DNA of 17,189 nucleotides from JANMZR01 sp031383555 (GCA_031383555.1 JANMZR010000125.1:1-17189); one strand, 5' to 3'; shown: positions 6,768 to 14,132, numbered from the stretch's first letter. Program-made: numbers and translations. The notes: generated from the sequence alone by a model not told the origin.

Positions 6768-7199
6768 ATGGGATTAGTATACGCTGAAATTGAATTGATT
6801 AATGCTGGCGATATGGAACTTGCAAGAAGACATTATATTGGCGAGGAAGAAATAAAAAGAATGCCTGTAGTAGCTTTGGTTGATACGGGTAGTTATATGC
6901 TTTGCATCAATGAGTCGATACAATCTCAATTGCAATTTCCAATTATGGAAAAACGTACTGGACAATTAGCAAATGGAGAAATTGTAGAATATGATGTAGT
7001 TGGGCAGGTGGAATTAAGGTTTAAAAACAGAAGAACACAATGCAATGCTATGATATTGCCTGGTGATAGTGAAGTGCTTCTAGGAGCAATTCCTTTGGAA
7101 GATATGGACGTTTTAATTCATCCCCTTCGCCAAGAACTAATTGTAAATCCAGAACACCCTTATTTTGCTCAGATGAAATTGAAGGGGGTGCGGAAATAG
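6768..7199 (+). CDS. Retropepsin-like clan AA aspartic protease
   Basis: This small protein carries the aspartic-protease triad Asp-Thr-Gly in VALVDTGSYMLCINE, followed by the flap-like GQLANGEIVEYDVVGQVEL and a hydrophobic VLLGAIPLEDMDVLIHP segment. That is the layout of single-domain retropepsin homologues found in bacteria (the clan AA DTG family, related to AF_0612). Such proteins would have to dimerise to form an active site, and their cellular role is largely unknown. I prefer the start at 6768 (MGLVYAEIEL, 143 residues) because it matches the family's beginning and leaves room for a leader after the promoter; an ATG at 6756 adds four residues. No signal peptide is present, so it is cytoplasmic. 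The gene stands alone, divergent from the HEPN pair and convergent with aminopeptidase P. Confidence 0.85.
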   Translation: MGLVYAEIELINAGDMELARRHYIGEEEIKRMPVVALVDTGSYMLCINESIQSQLQFPIMEKRTGQLANGEIVEYDVVGQVELRFKNRRTQCNAMILPGDSEVLLGAIPLEDMDVLIHPLRQELIVNPEHPYFAQMKLKGVRK

Positions 7200-7224
7200 A
7201 ATATTTTTAAAAATCTCTTAATTT

Positions 7225-8511
7225 TTAATTCATCAACCCCTCTATCTCCTCCACCTCAATGGGAATATTGGCCATCAAATTCAAATTGCCATTTTCTGTA
7301 ATTAAAATATTATTTTCAAGCCTAACACCAATGCCTTCTTCTTTGATATAAATACCTGGTTCGTTGGTGAATACCATACCTGCTTCAAATGGACGGAATT
7401 TATTCCAAACATCGTGAACATCCAAGCCCAAGGAATGGGTGTTGCCATGCATGAAATATTTTTTAAAAAGGGGAGCATCTGGGTTTTGGTTTTCAACATC
7501 AGCTTTCGAAAACAGGCCAAGTCCAATGCATTCTGATTGTATTAATAGCTCAACTTCACGTTGCAAATCGTCCCATTTTGTGCCAGGAACTATTAATGTT
7601 TGGGCAAATTTGTTGGTACGCAATACTGCTTCATAAACTTGCTTTTGGCGAGGTGAAAATCTGCCATTAACAGGAATTGTTCTTGTCATATCCGCTGCAT
7701 AATTGGCATATTCTGCTCCAACATCGAGTAAAATTAGGTCGCCATCTTTACATATATCTTTGTTTTCGATATAATGCAAACAAATAGCATTGGCGCCAGA
7801 AGCAATAATGGGCGTGTAGGCAAAGCCTCTCGATCTATTTCTGGTAAATTCATGGATAAATTCAGCCTCAATTTCGTATTCGGTAACGCCTGGTTTTACA
7901 AAATTTAGTACCCTCCGAAAGCTTAACTCAGTAATTCTGCAAGCTTCCGCTAATTGAGCCACCTCTATTTCCGATTTTATCATTCGTAATTGATGTAGAA
8001 TAGGCGCCGCTCGCTCATATTTATGCAATGGAAATAGACTGAACGTTTTACTTATAAATTTATCATCCCTTGTTTGTACCTCTGAGCCATTGCGGAGGTG
8101 TTCATTAGTATTCAAATAAATGTTTTCCGCCTCATAAACAATCTGTTTTAATAGCGTCTCGAAATTACTCATCCAATGAATTATTTGTATTCCTGAAACC
8201 TCCCTCGCATGCTCTTTTGTATATTTATAACCTTCCCAAATGGAAATTAATTCTGATGTTTCTCGTAAAAAAAGCACCTCACGAAGCTTAGGGTCGGGAT
8301 GCTGAGGACAAAGCACCAAAATACTTTCTTCCTGATCTATCCCAGAAAGGTAAAATAAATCTGTTTGCTGACGGAAACCCATTGTGCCATCGGCATTGGT
8401 AGGCATAACGTCGTTACTGTTAAATATGGCAACAGAATTGGGCTTTAAATGCGCAATAAATCTTTGTCGGTTTTCTGCGAAAAGTTGCGATGGGAGTTTG
8501 TTATATTTCAT
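7225..8511 (-). CDS. pepP: Xaa-Pro aminopeptidase (aminopeptidase P, M24 family)
   Basis: This 428-residue metallopeptidase removes the N-terminal residue from peptides whose second residue is proline. Residues 1 to about 130 form the AMP_N domain (with TDLFYLSGIDQEESILVLCP), followed by the pita-bread M24 domain. The five metal ligands are visible: Asp263 and Asp274 (LLDVGAEYANYAADMTRT), His359 (HGNTHSLGLDVHDV), Glu384 (NEPGIYI) and Glu399 (GVRLENN). The length and motif order match E. coli PepP. There is no signal peptide, so it is cytoplasmic. It is a single gene, divergent from the Gfo/Idh gene across a 136-base AT-rich spacer and convergent with the retropepsin gene. Confidence 0.95.
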   Translation of the reverse strand: MKYNKLPSQLFAENRQRFIAHLKPNSVAIFNSNDVMPTNADGTMGFRQQTDLFYLSGIDQEESILVLCPQHPDPKLREVLFLRETSELISIWEGYKYTKEHAREVSGIQIIHWMSNFETLLKQIVYEAENIYLNTNEHLRNGSEVQTRDDKFISKTFSLFPLHKYERAAPILHQLRMIKSEIEVAQLAEACRITELSFRRVLNFVKPGVTEYEIEAEFIHEFTRNRSRGFAYTPIIASGANAICLHYIENKDICKDGDLILLDVGAEYANYAADMTRTIPVNGRFSPRQKQVYEAVLRTNKFAQTLIVPGTKWDDLQREVELLIQSECIGLGLFSKADVENQNPDAPLFKKYFMHGNTHSLGLDVHDVWNKFRPFEAGMVFTNEPGIYIKEEGIGVRLENNILITENGNLNLMANIPIEVEEIEGLMN

Positions 8512-8647
8512 AATAAAAATTTATTTTGTAAAAATAATGTATTAAGGGTTTATATTTTTTATTTTGCAACAGTTTTTGGAACTCATATTAGTTTTAAATG
8601 CTAATGTTTTAAATTTAAACTATGAATAATTAAAAGAATAAAAATTT

Positions 8648-9712
8648 ATGATAAAAGTATTAGTAGTCGGCTGTGGCAATATGGGCACATCACATGCCAT
8701 TGCCTATGAGTTAATTGATGGTTTTGAAATTTGTGGTATTGTATCTACTGGCAATTCCAAGTTTTTGTTAAATGAAAAGTTAGAGGCTAATTATCCTCTT
8801 TTTTCAGATTATGAACAAGCTTTAAAATCGACACAACCTGATGCGGTTTGTGTTTCAACTTATCCTGATACTCATGAAGAATATGTGATAAAAGCATTAG
8901 AAGATGGTTGCCATGTTTTTGTGGAAAAGCCCATTGCAGACTCGGTAGCTGGCGCAATACGAGTGGCTGAAGCGGCCAAAAAAGCAAATAAAAAAGTGGT
9001 AGTGGGCTATATTTTGAGGGTACATCCTTCTTGGGAAAAATTTATTGAAATATCTCATACTTTGGGTAAGCCATTGGTAATGAGGATGAACCTCAATCAA
9101 CAGAGCCAAGGCTATATGTGGGATGTGCACCGAAATCTGATGAAAAGCCTCAGTCCGATTGTAGACTGTGGTGTGCATTATATCGATGTAATGTGCCAAA
9201 TGACTCGTTCAAAACCGATTTCTGTATCAGCGATAGGAGCGAGGCTTACTGAGGAAATTCCTGCTGGAAATTATAATTATGGGCAGCTTCAAATCCGTTT
9301 TGAGGATGGCTCAGTGGGCTGGTACGAAGCTGGCTGGGGACCCATGATGAGCGAAACGGCTTTTTTTGTAAAAGATGTTGTTGGGCCAAAAGGTTGCGTA
9401 TCCATTACTGCCAAAGAAGCTGGTGGCAAAGGTAATTCATCAAATGTAGATGCCCATACAAAAACTGAATCGCTAAAAATACACTATGCAGATTTGGATG
9501 TTAATAATAAATTCGAAAAAGCCGACGAATGGATTGACATGACCGATGAGCCTGACCATCAAGAGCTTTGTAACCGTGAGCAGCGCTACTTTTTGAAAGC
9601 AATTTCTGAGAATTTAGATTTAACCGATCATATTTCGGATGCTGTGAATAGCTTAAAAATAGCATTTGCTTGTGATGAAAGTGTAAGGTCTGGTGAGGTT
9701 GTAAAGCTTTGA
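8648..9712 (+). CDS. Gfo/Idh/MocA family NAD(P)-dependent oxidoreductase
   Basis: This 354-residue two-domain dehydrogenase has an N-terminal Rossmann motif (VVGCGNMG, Gly8/10/13), the family's Glu93-Lys94-Pro95 (VFVEKPIADS) with the catalytic lysine, and a D-x-G-x-H motif (DCGVHYIDVM, Asp173 to His177) that supplies the other catalytic residues. These enzymes oxidise or reduce a sugar hydroxyl or similar group; the substrate cannot be read from sequence. No Tat signal is seen, so it is cytoplasmic. A DUF1080 3-keto-disaccharide hydrolase is encoded about 2.7 kb away on the other strand. In some Bacteroidota, Gfo/Idh enzymes make the 3-keto sugars that DUF1080 proteins cleave, so a shared pathway is possible but not shown by operon structure. 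Confidence 0.9.
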   Translation: MIKVLVVGCGNMGTSHAIAYELIDGFEICGIVSTGNSKFLLNEKLEANYPLFSDYEQALKSTQPDAVCVSTYPDTHEEYVIKALEDGCHVFVEKPIADSVAGAIRVAEAAKKANKKVVVGYILRVHPSWEKFIEISHTLGKPLVMRMNLNQQSQGYMWDVHRNLMKSLSPIVDCGVHYIDVMCQMTRSKPISVSAIGARLTEEIPAGNYNYGQLQIRFEDGSVGWYEAGWGPMMSETAFFVKDVVGPKGCVSITAKEAGGKGNSSNVDAHTKTESLKIHYADLDVNNKFEKADEWIDMTDEPDHQELCNREQRYFLKAISENLDLTDHISDAVNSLKIAFACDESVRSGEVVKL

Positions 9713-9819
9713 TATACAGTAAAATTAGTATTAATATACAGAATAATTTATTTTATCAATTGTAAATAACCTTTTAATAATTATTCATTTTTTTCTTAAA
9801 ATATTACAAAAAAACCATG

Positions 9820-9827
9820 TAATTTTG
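9820..9827 (+). promoter_or_regulatory. Possible -7 box for the subtilase gene
   Basis: TAATTTTG matches the TAnnTTTG element and lies 56 bases ahead of the ATG at 9884, giving a leader of about 50 bases. No convincing TTTG stands 19-21 bases upstream. The rest of 9713-9883 is AT-rich and shows no other feature. Confidence 0.35.
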
Positions 9828-9883
9828 GTTATTATTTAATTATTAATAAATATTTTTTTACTGTTATCAACCTTAACACGTCA

Positions 9884-11275
9884 ATGAAAAAAAACAAATT
9901 AAAATTCGGAATGGCTATTGCAATTTCTTTAGCCATAGCATCTTGTCAACAACCTGATTTTTTGCAAATTGAAAATCAGCCAAAAGTCAATCATAGTTCA
10001 GCCAAAGTTGATGGCAACGATATGGTGGCAAATGAAGTTTTGGTAAAATTCAAAAATGGCACTTCTGATTCAAAAAGAGCCGAAATATTGGGAAAAATAG
10101 GTGCAAAATTAAAAGAAAAGATACTTACTAAAATGATGGAGAGGGCTGGGGATAATGGTATTGATCTATTAGAAGTAAATATTAATGCGCTAGATGCAAT
10201 TTTGAAAGCAAAAGGTTTCTCTGAAATTGAATATGCTGAGCCCAATTTTATTTATACACATGATGCAGTTTCAAACGATGCATCGTTCAATACTTTATGG
10301 GGAATGCAATCGCCAACTTCCACCCCAGCAAATAGCTTTGGTTCTGCTGCTGCGGCTGCTTGGAATGCAGGCAACGTAGGTTCAAGTACTGTTTTTGTAG
10401 GTATTATTGATGAAGGTTATATGTTTACACATGAGGATCTAGCAGCAAATGCTGGCGTAAATCCAGGAGAGACTCCAGGTGATGGTATAGACAATGATGG
10501 AAATGGATTTGTGGATGATGTACGTGGGTGGGACTTTGATGGAAACAATAGCACTGTATTTGATGGCCTTGCTGACGACCATGGAACGCACGTGGCAGGC
10601 ACAATTGGTGCTGTTGGGGGTAATTTTAAGGGCGTAGTTGGTGTGAATTGGAATGTAAAAATGTTAAATGCCAAATTTTTGGGTACTAATGGTGGCACCA
10701 CAGCCAATGCAATTAAAGCTGTAGATTATTTTACTAATCTTAAAGCTCGTACTGTAAATCCAGTAAATATTGTTGCAACCAATAACTCATGGGGTGGTGG
10801 AGGATTTTCACTAGCATTACAAGACGCTATCGGTAGAGCTAATAACGCTGGAATTTTATTTATATGTGCAGCTGGAAATGCTACCTCAAATAATGATTTA
10901 GTGGCAAATTATCCATCAAATTATCCTAATGCCAATGTAATTGCGGTGGCTTCAATTACATCATCTGGAGGTTTGTCTAGTTTTTCAAATTTTGGTGCAA
11001 CAAAAGTACATTTGGGTGCTCCTGGTTCAGCTATTTATTCAACAGTACCTACTTCTAGTGGTTCAAGAAAAGGGGTAACTAGCGGCTACGCTTCTTATAG
11101 CGGTACTTCAATGGCTACACCACATGTAACAGGGGCGGCAGCATTGTTTAAAGCAAAAAACCCTTCAGCAACTGCAGCACAAATTAAAGCAGCCATACTT
11201 TCATCTACTATTGGAACTGCTTCATTAACAGGCAAATGTACCACTGGAGGTAGATTGAACGTTGCTGGATTTTAA
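9884..11275 (+). CDS. Secreted lipoprotein subtilisin-like serine protease (S8) with I9-type propeptide
   Basis: This 463-residue protein has a lipoprotein signal (basic MKKNKLKFG, hydrophobic core, lipobox IAS-Cys21), so it is exported and lipid-anchored. Residues 47-125 look like an inhibitor-I9 propeptide (NEVLVKFKNGTS to IEYAEPNFIY). The S8 domain follows with the full catalytic set: Asp176 (GIIDEGYMFTHEDL), His233 (DDHGTHVAGT), oxyanion Asn332 (CAAGN) and Ser409 (SGTSMATPHVTG). The Asp motif reads D-E-G instead of the usual D-T-G or D-S-G. An acidic GDGIDNDGNGFVDD loop near 199-212 resembles a calcium-binding insert. No type IX secretion C-terminal domain is present, and the frame ends after the last core helix. 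A strong terminator follows, so it is a single-gene transcript. Confidence 0.95.
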   Translation: MKKNKLKFGMAIAISLAIASCQQPDFLQIENQPKVNHSSAKVDGNDMVANEVLVKFKNGTSDSKRAEILGKIGAKLKEKILTKMMERAGDNGIDLLEVNINALDAILKAKGFSEIEYAEPNFIYTHDAVSNDASFNTLWGMQSPTSTPANSFGSAAAAAWNAGNVGSSTVFVGIIDEGYMFTHEDLAANAGVNPGETPGDGIDNDGNGFVDDVRGWDFDGNNSTVFDGLADDHGTHVAGTIGAVGGNFKGVVGVNWNVKMLNAKFLGTNGGTTANAIKAVDYFTNLKARTVNPVNIVATNNSWGGGGFSLALQDAIGRANNAGILFICAAGNATSNNDLVANYPSNYPNANVIAVASITSSGGLSSFSNFGATKVHLGAPGSAIYSTVPTSSGSRKGVTSGYASYSGTSMATPHVTGAAALFKAKNPSATAAQIKAAILSSTIGTASLTGKCTTGGRLNVAGF

Positions 11276-11312
11276 TAGATATTTTATATTGACTAGTATA
11301 CTTCATATATAA

Positions 11313-11350
11313 AAAATGCCTGTTCGGAAATTAATCTGAACAGGCATTTT
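11313..11350. terminator. Strong bidirectional intrinsic terminator
   Basis: AAAATGCCTGTTC (11313-11325) pairs perfectly with GAACAGGCATTTT (11338-11350), a 13-base stem with a short loop, flanked by A-runs on one side and T-runs on the other. It sits 38 bases after the subtilase stop codon and also faces the convergent methyltransferase gene, so it can stop transcription from both sides. Confidence 0.9.
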
Positions 11351-11369
11351 ATTTGATAAGTATTTTAAA

Positions 11370-11535
11370 CCCAGATTAAGCATTGGGTATTTATTACATA
11401 AAAATTAGGCTTCAGCGTGGCTCTCATAATTCCGTTTCGGTTCTCATTTGATCAATCTCAAAAGGCCTTCATTTCGAAAATCACGGCTATTCTGTCTAAT
11501 ATAATTTCTATATTATTCAAAAAGCACAATCTGGG
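11370..11535. repeat. Non-coding segment bounded by inverted CCCAGATT / AATCTGGG
   Basis: The stretch between the terminator and the methyltransferase stop has no open frame worth calling. It is bounded by CCCAGATT (11370-11377) and its inverted copy AATCTGGG (11528-11535), and its middle (about 11409-11490) is richer in GC than the flanks. That layout could be a small non-autonomous repeat, but 8-base ends can arise by chance and no target-site duplication is evident. Confidence 0.3.
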
Positions 11536-11550
11536 ATAAAAAATATACTC

Positions 11551-12318
11551 CTATTTTTCGCAAAAATAAATAATCTCTTCCATAGGCAAAGCATATTTTT
11601 CTGACTTTGATTTTGGCATTTCTTGCACAAATTTATCCTCTTTTACTCTTAAGCCAGCTTTTTCTAACTCTTTATTGTAATCACGACCAAAAAGGCGTAG
11701 ATGGTCGTTTTGCCAAAATACCCTTTCTCGCTCAGCTGGTTCGGTAATAGAAGCATCTTCAAAAGTTGTAGCCTTTGACCAGTCTTGCGGGCTTTGAATT
11801 ATGGCCCAGCCTTTTGGCTTCAATACTCGGTGAATTTCCCTCATACATTGCTGATAGTCAGCCACATGTTCCATTACATGGTTACAAAAAACTATATCAA
11901 ATGTGTTTTTTTCAAAGGGGATATCGTGCAAATCCATCTTTATTTTTGCCAATGGACTTTCAATATCCGCAGTGATATACTCCAAATTTGGCATTTTTTC
12001 AAAACGATCGATAAAGCAATACTCGGGTGCAACATGTAAAAGTTTGTGATTGTGAGTGAAAAAGTTGGTTTTTTCTTTCAAATACAAATACATTAATCGG
12101 TGCCGTTCCAATGCCAAGCAATTGGGACAAAGTGCATTATCACGTGAAACCAACCTTCCATATGGTAGGAATTTACGAAACTTATTGTCACAAACTGGGC
12201 ATTCTACTTTATCTCCTTTGTACCAAAAAGCCATTATTTTCATTGCAAAATGACTTACCAATTGCAAATATTTTCGTGGAATATAGCGCAGTGAAAGGCT
12301 GATTACTTTTTTTAACAT
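11551..12318 (-). CDS. SAM-dependent methyltransferase with N-terminal zinc ribbon
   Basis: This class I methyltransferase is 255 residues from the ATG at 12318. An N-terminal zinc ribbon (Cys40-x2-Cys43 and Cys64-x2-Cys67: CPVC, CPNC) precedes the SAM-binding core: LLHVAPEY (motif I region), an acidic ITADIES, MDLHDIPF, then DIVFCNHVMEHV and REIHRVLKPKG, as in Methyltransf_11 proteins. The target is unknown; relatives often lie in cell-surface polysaccharide loci. The open frame extends upstream to an ATG at 12384, but those 22 residues translate an intergenic inverted repeat, and MLKKVISLSLRYIPRKY is the natural N-terminus. It is co-directional with the DUF1080 gene, 86 bases away. Confidence 0.88.
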   Translation of the reverse strand: MLKKVISLSLRYIPRKYLQLVSHFAMKIMAFWYKGDKVECPVCDNKFRKFLPYGRLVSRDNALCPNCLALERHRLMYLYLKEKTNFFTHNHKLLHVAPEYCFIDRFEKMPNLEYITADIESPLAKIKMDLHDIPFEKNTFDIVFCNHVMEHVADYQQCMREIHRVLKPKGWAIIQSPQDWSKATTFEDASITEPAERERVFWQNDHLRLFGRDYNKELEKAGLRVKEDKFVQEMPKSKSEKYALPMEEIIYFCEK

Positions 12319-12327
12319 TTTTTTTTG

Positions 12328-12406
12328 AGTGATGAGATATGAGTGATAAGCGATGAGTAATCTGAAAGTTTTTTCACTTATCACTCATCGCTTATTACTC
12401 ATCACT
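12328..12406. repeat. Imperfect inverted repeat built of GATGAG/GATAAG units
   Basis: AGTGATGAG (12328-12336) pairs with CTCATCACT (12398-12406), and ATAAGCGATGAGT (12346-12358) pairs with ACTCATCGCTTAT (12383-12395), with a 24-base loop. Each arm is itself made of near-identical GATGAG/GATAAG units, so alternative pairings exist. The right arm overlaps the stop codon of the DUF1080 gene. No T-run follows on either strand, so it is not a standard terminator. It could act as an RNA stability element or be a dispersed simple repeat. Confidence 0.75.
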
Positions 12407-13166
12407 ATAATTCCCTAATCCAAATATTTCTAAAGCTTACCAAGTTGCCGTGGTCTTGAAGTGAAATTGGCCCTTTGCCATGAACTGGGTTATCAGGTTG
12501 GCCAATATAGTTGGTTGTTCCTTGTATTTTTGTGTGATTTTGAACTATAATTCCATTATGAATTACTGTAACATAAGCGGGCGTGTCAATACCTCCATTA
12601 ATTGTGAATTTTGGTGCGGTATAAATAATATCATACACGTTCCAATCGCCCATTTTTGAAGTAGCATTTACCATTGGTGCGGTCTGCTTGTAAATACTGC
12701 CTGCTTGGCCGTTTCTATATGATCGGTTTTGATAGGAGTTTAATACTTGCACTTCATACATTCCTTGCATAAAAATACCTGAGTTTCCTTTTCCCTGGCT
12801 TTTCAAATCGTCTGATTCAATTGGGCTGCGCCATTCGATGTGTAATTGGTAGTTTTCAAATTTTTGTTTAGTAGAAATATTGCCAGCATCTTTTACAACG
12901 GTCATAGCGCCATCTTTAACCGTCCATTTGGCTGGGCTTCCGTCTTTTGATGACTCCCAGTTGTCCAAATTTTTACAATCAAATAATATTGTTGCATCCG
13001 ATGGAACAGCGCCAGGTGTAACCACACGCACCTCAGGATCCCAATACTCTGTGACTTTTGGGTCAGTTGGATTTTTAGTTACAAAACGGTTGTCTTGGGC
13101 TTGAGCGATATTCAATGCCAAGTAGCCACAAAAAAGTAATCCAATCGACTCTAAATTAATTTTCAT
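12405..13166 (-). CDS. DUF1080 protein, 3-keto-disaccharide hydrolase family
   Basis: This 253-residue exported protein has a signal peptide (residues 1-23, ending AQA) and one DUF1080 jelly-roll domain. Landmarks are the opening ATILFDCKNLDNWESSKDGSP, AKWTVKDGAMTVV, ENYQLHIEWRSP, GNSGIFMQGMYEVQVLNSY, and the closing PISLQDHGNLVSFRNIWIREL. Members characterised in Bacteroidota cleave 3-keto-glycosides made by Gfo/Idh-type oxidoreductases; many others are of unknown substrate. The N-terminal tether (residues 24-55) is longer than the minimal domain and carries no lipobox, so the mature protein is probably periplasmic. It is upstream of the methyltransferase gene on the same strand. Confidence 0.92.
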   Translation of the reverse strand: MKINLESIGLLFCGYLALNIAQAQDNRFVTKNPTDPKVTEYWDPEVRVVTPGAVPSDATILFDCKNLDNWESSKDGSPAKWTVKDGAMTVVKDAGNISTKQKFENYQLHIEWRSPIESDDLKSQGKGNSGIFMQGMYEVQVLNSYQNRSYRNGQAGSIYKQTAPMVNATSKMGDWNVYDIIYTAPKFTINGGIDTPAYVTVIHNGIIVQNHTKIQGTTNYIGQPDNPVHGKGPISLQDHGNLVSFRNIWIREL

Positions 13167-13265
13167 ATTTTACAATTAAATAAATGTGAATTTTTAAATA
13201 TTAAGCTATATTTTTTGCAAATTTGGTAAAAAATTATTCATACACCAATAAGATTTAACTAAATC

Positions 13266-13613
13266 ATGATTCCAAAATTAAAAAACCGCCCCCCAGGTAA
13301 CCGATTACTAAAAAAAATGCGGTTGGAAACTAAAAGTTTATTGTTGGCCATTTTTTCTATAATTTTGATAAGTTTGGGTTTATATGTATTTGTTAATGCC
13401 CTTACTGCCAAAAATGAAGGTGCTGACGTGTTTAAATGGGGGCTTTTGTGTACCTACAGCTTGGTTTTGATTAATTTGGGTCTTTTTTGTTTTGGACAGG
13501 CTATTCGATTTCGTATTTTAATTGACATTGCCAAGAAATCTAAGAGATCAGAGAAAAAAGTTTTGAAAAGAATCAAAGCTAGGTTTTCCAAAAACAAAAA
13601 TGTCTCCGAATAA
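13266..13613 (+). CDS. Small two-helix membrane protein, function unknown
   Basis: This 115-residue protein is not recognised. It has a basic start, one hydrophobic helix at about residues 24-46 (SLLLAIFSIILISLGLYVF), a short polar loop with KNEGADVFKWG, a second helix at about 58-80, and a strongly basic tail (KKSKRSEKKVLKRIKARF). The two-helix hairpin with a Lys/Arg-rich cytoplasmic tail fits a small inner-membrane protein. A start at Met18 is also possible, but the ATG at 13266 follows an A/T-rich leader as in other genes here. It is divergent from the DUF1080 gene and convergent with the 48-residue gene, with a hairpin terminator between them. Confidence 0.7.
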   Translation: MIPKLKNRPPGNRLLKKMRLETKSLLLAIFSIILISLGLYVFVNALTAKNEGADVFKWGLLCTYSLVLINLGLFCFGQAIRFRILIDIAKKSKRSEKKVLKRIKARFSKNKNVSE

Positions 13614-13651
13614 ATCGAAGACACCCTAAATAAATCTACAAAAATAACTTT

Positions 13652-13675
13652 AAAAGCTATTTGGCTTTTTTTGAA
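13652..13675 (+). terminator. Likely intrinsic terminator of the small membrane protein gene
   Basis: AAAAGC (13652-13657) pairs with GCTTTT (13664-13669) around a 6-base loop and is followed by a T-run on the plus strand. The stem is short. A second weak hairpin, TGTCTCCGA/TCGAAGACA (13601-13623, one mismatch), lies across the stop codon just before it. Confidence 0.5.
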
Positions 13676-13678
13676 ATC

Positions 13679-13825
13679 TTATTTTTTCTCGAAAGACGCT
13701 TTAATTGCCTCAACATCAACCAATTTGATAGTTGGCGTCAATGTCAACATTTTTATATTTGACAACCTGTTTTGAGCAACTGTTTTGTTTCTTCTATCTT
13801 TTCTTTTAAGTGCTGTAACTCCCAT
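13679..13825 (-). CDS. Small basic protein of 48 residues, probably conserved
   Basis: The frame from ATG 13825 to TAA 13679-13681 encodes 48 residues, starting MGVTALKRKDRRNKTVAQ, with a middle NIKMLTLTPTIKLVDVE and an end AIKASFEKK. The N-terminal half is very basic and the rest could form a strand and a helix, so RNA or ribosome association is imaginable but unproven. I believe similar short MGVTALKRK-type proteins occur in other Bacteroidota, from memory only. Support from sequence is good: a textbook promoter (13853-13883) places the transcript start about 22 bases before the ATG, the leader is A-rich, and codon use is normal. It is convergent with the small membrane protein gene. Confidence 0.78.
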   Translation of the reverse strand: MGVTALKRKDRRNKTVAQNRLSNIKMLTLTPTIKLVDVEAIKASFEKK

Positions 13826-13852
13826 TGTATTGTTTTTTTATTAATAAGATTG

Positions 13853-13883
13853 CAAAATTAAGGATTTTTTTTTAGTTGTCAAA
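13853..13883 (-). promoter_or_regulatory. Consensus Bacteroidota promoter for the 48-residue gene
   Basis: On the minus strand TTTG (13880-13883) is followed by exactly 19 bases and TAATTTTG (13853-13860), a perfect fit to the Bacteroidota primary sigma consensus TTTG-N19-21-TAnnTTTG. It is the best promoter match I find in the window and suggests strong constitutive expression. Confidence 0.72.
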
Positions 13884-14132
13884 ATATTGGTTCGATTTTA
13901 ATTGGTTTTAATCACGGATATTGGAAGTTTCATGGAATTTGGAGATTTTTACCTAATACAAAAATTTATACTTTATTTCTGAACAATATTTTTAATTAAT
14001 TAATCTATGATTCAAATACTTGGCAATCCAACCACAAATTCCGTTACGTCGCCGTCAGCAATCTCCTATTCAATAGTGCTCCAATGCATTTTGCTTTTAA
14101 AAAGTACTGTTATTTATGCTTAAATTTGGCTT
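13884..14132. other. Intergenic stretch with a GC-richer patch, no recognised gene
   Basis: Most of it is AT-rich. A patch at about 14030-14075 (ACGTCGCCGTCAGCAATCTC and surroundings) is clearly richer in GC than its flanks. An open frame of 38 residues on the plus strand (14007-14123) covers the patch, but it has no recognisable protein features. The patch may be a remnant of a lost gene or a dispersed repeat; nothing firmer can be said. Confidence 0.4.

Noticed and set aside
7203..7214. ATTTTTAAAAAT as a terminator between the retropepsin and aminopeptidase P genes
   Set aside because: It is a loop-free AT palindrome without a GC stem, so it cannot form a convincing terminator hairpin.
9991..10707. 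Long antisense open frames inside the subtilase gene
   Set aside because: They have no recognisable domains and run antisense to a gene with a complete catalytic set; they are frame shadows.
12319..12384. Methyltransferase start at 12384
   Set aside because: The extra 22 residues are translated from the inverted repeat, while Met at 12318 begins a natural basic/hydrophobic N-terminus with an A-rich leader.
12328..12406. Hairpin as an intrinsic terminator of the DUF1080 gene
   Set aside because: No T-run follows the stem on either strand. In the transcribed (minus) direction the stem is followed by an A-run leading to the methyltransferase ATG.
13908..13925. AATCACGGATATT near 13910 and AATCACGGCTATT near 11480 as a dispersed repeat pair
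   Set aside because: The match is only 12 of 13 bases, with no extended similarity around either site, so chance cannot be excluded.
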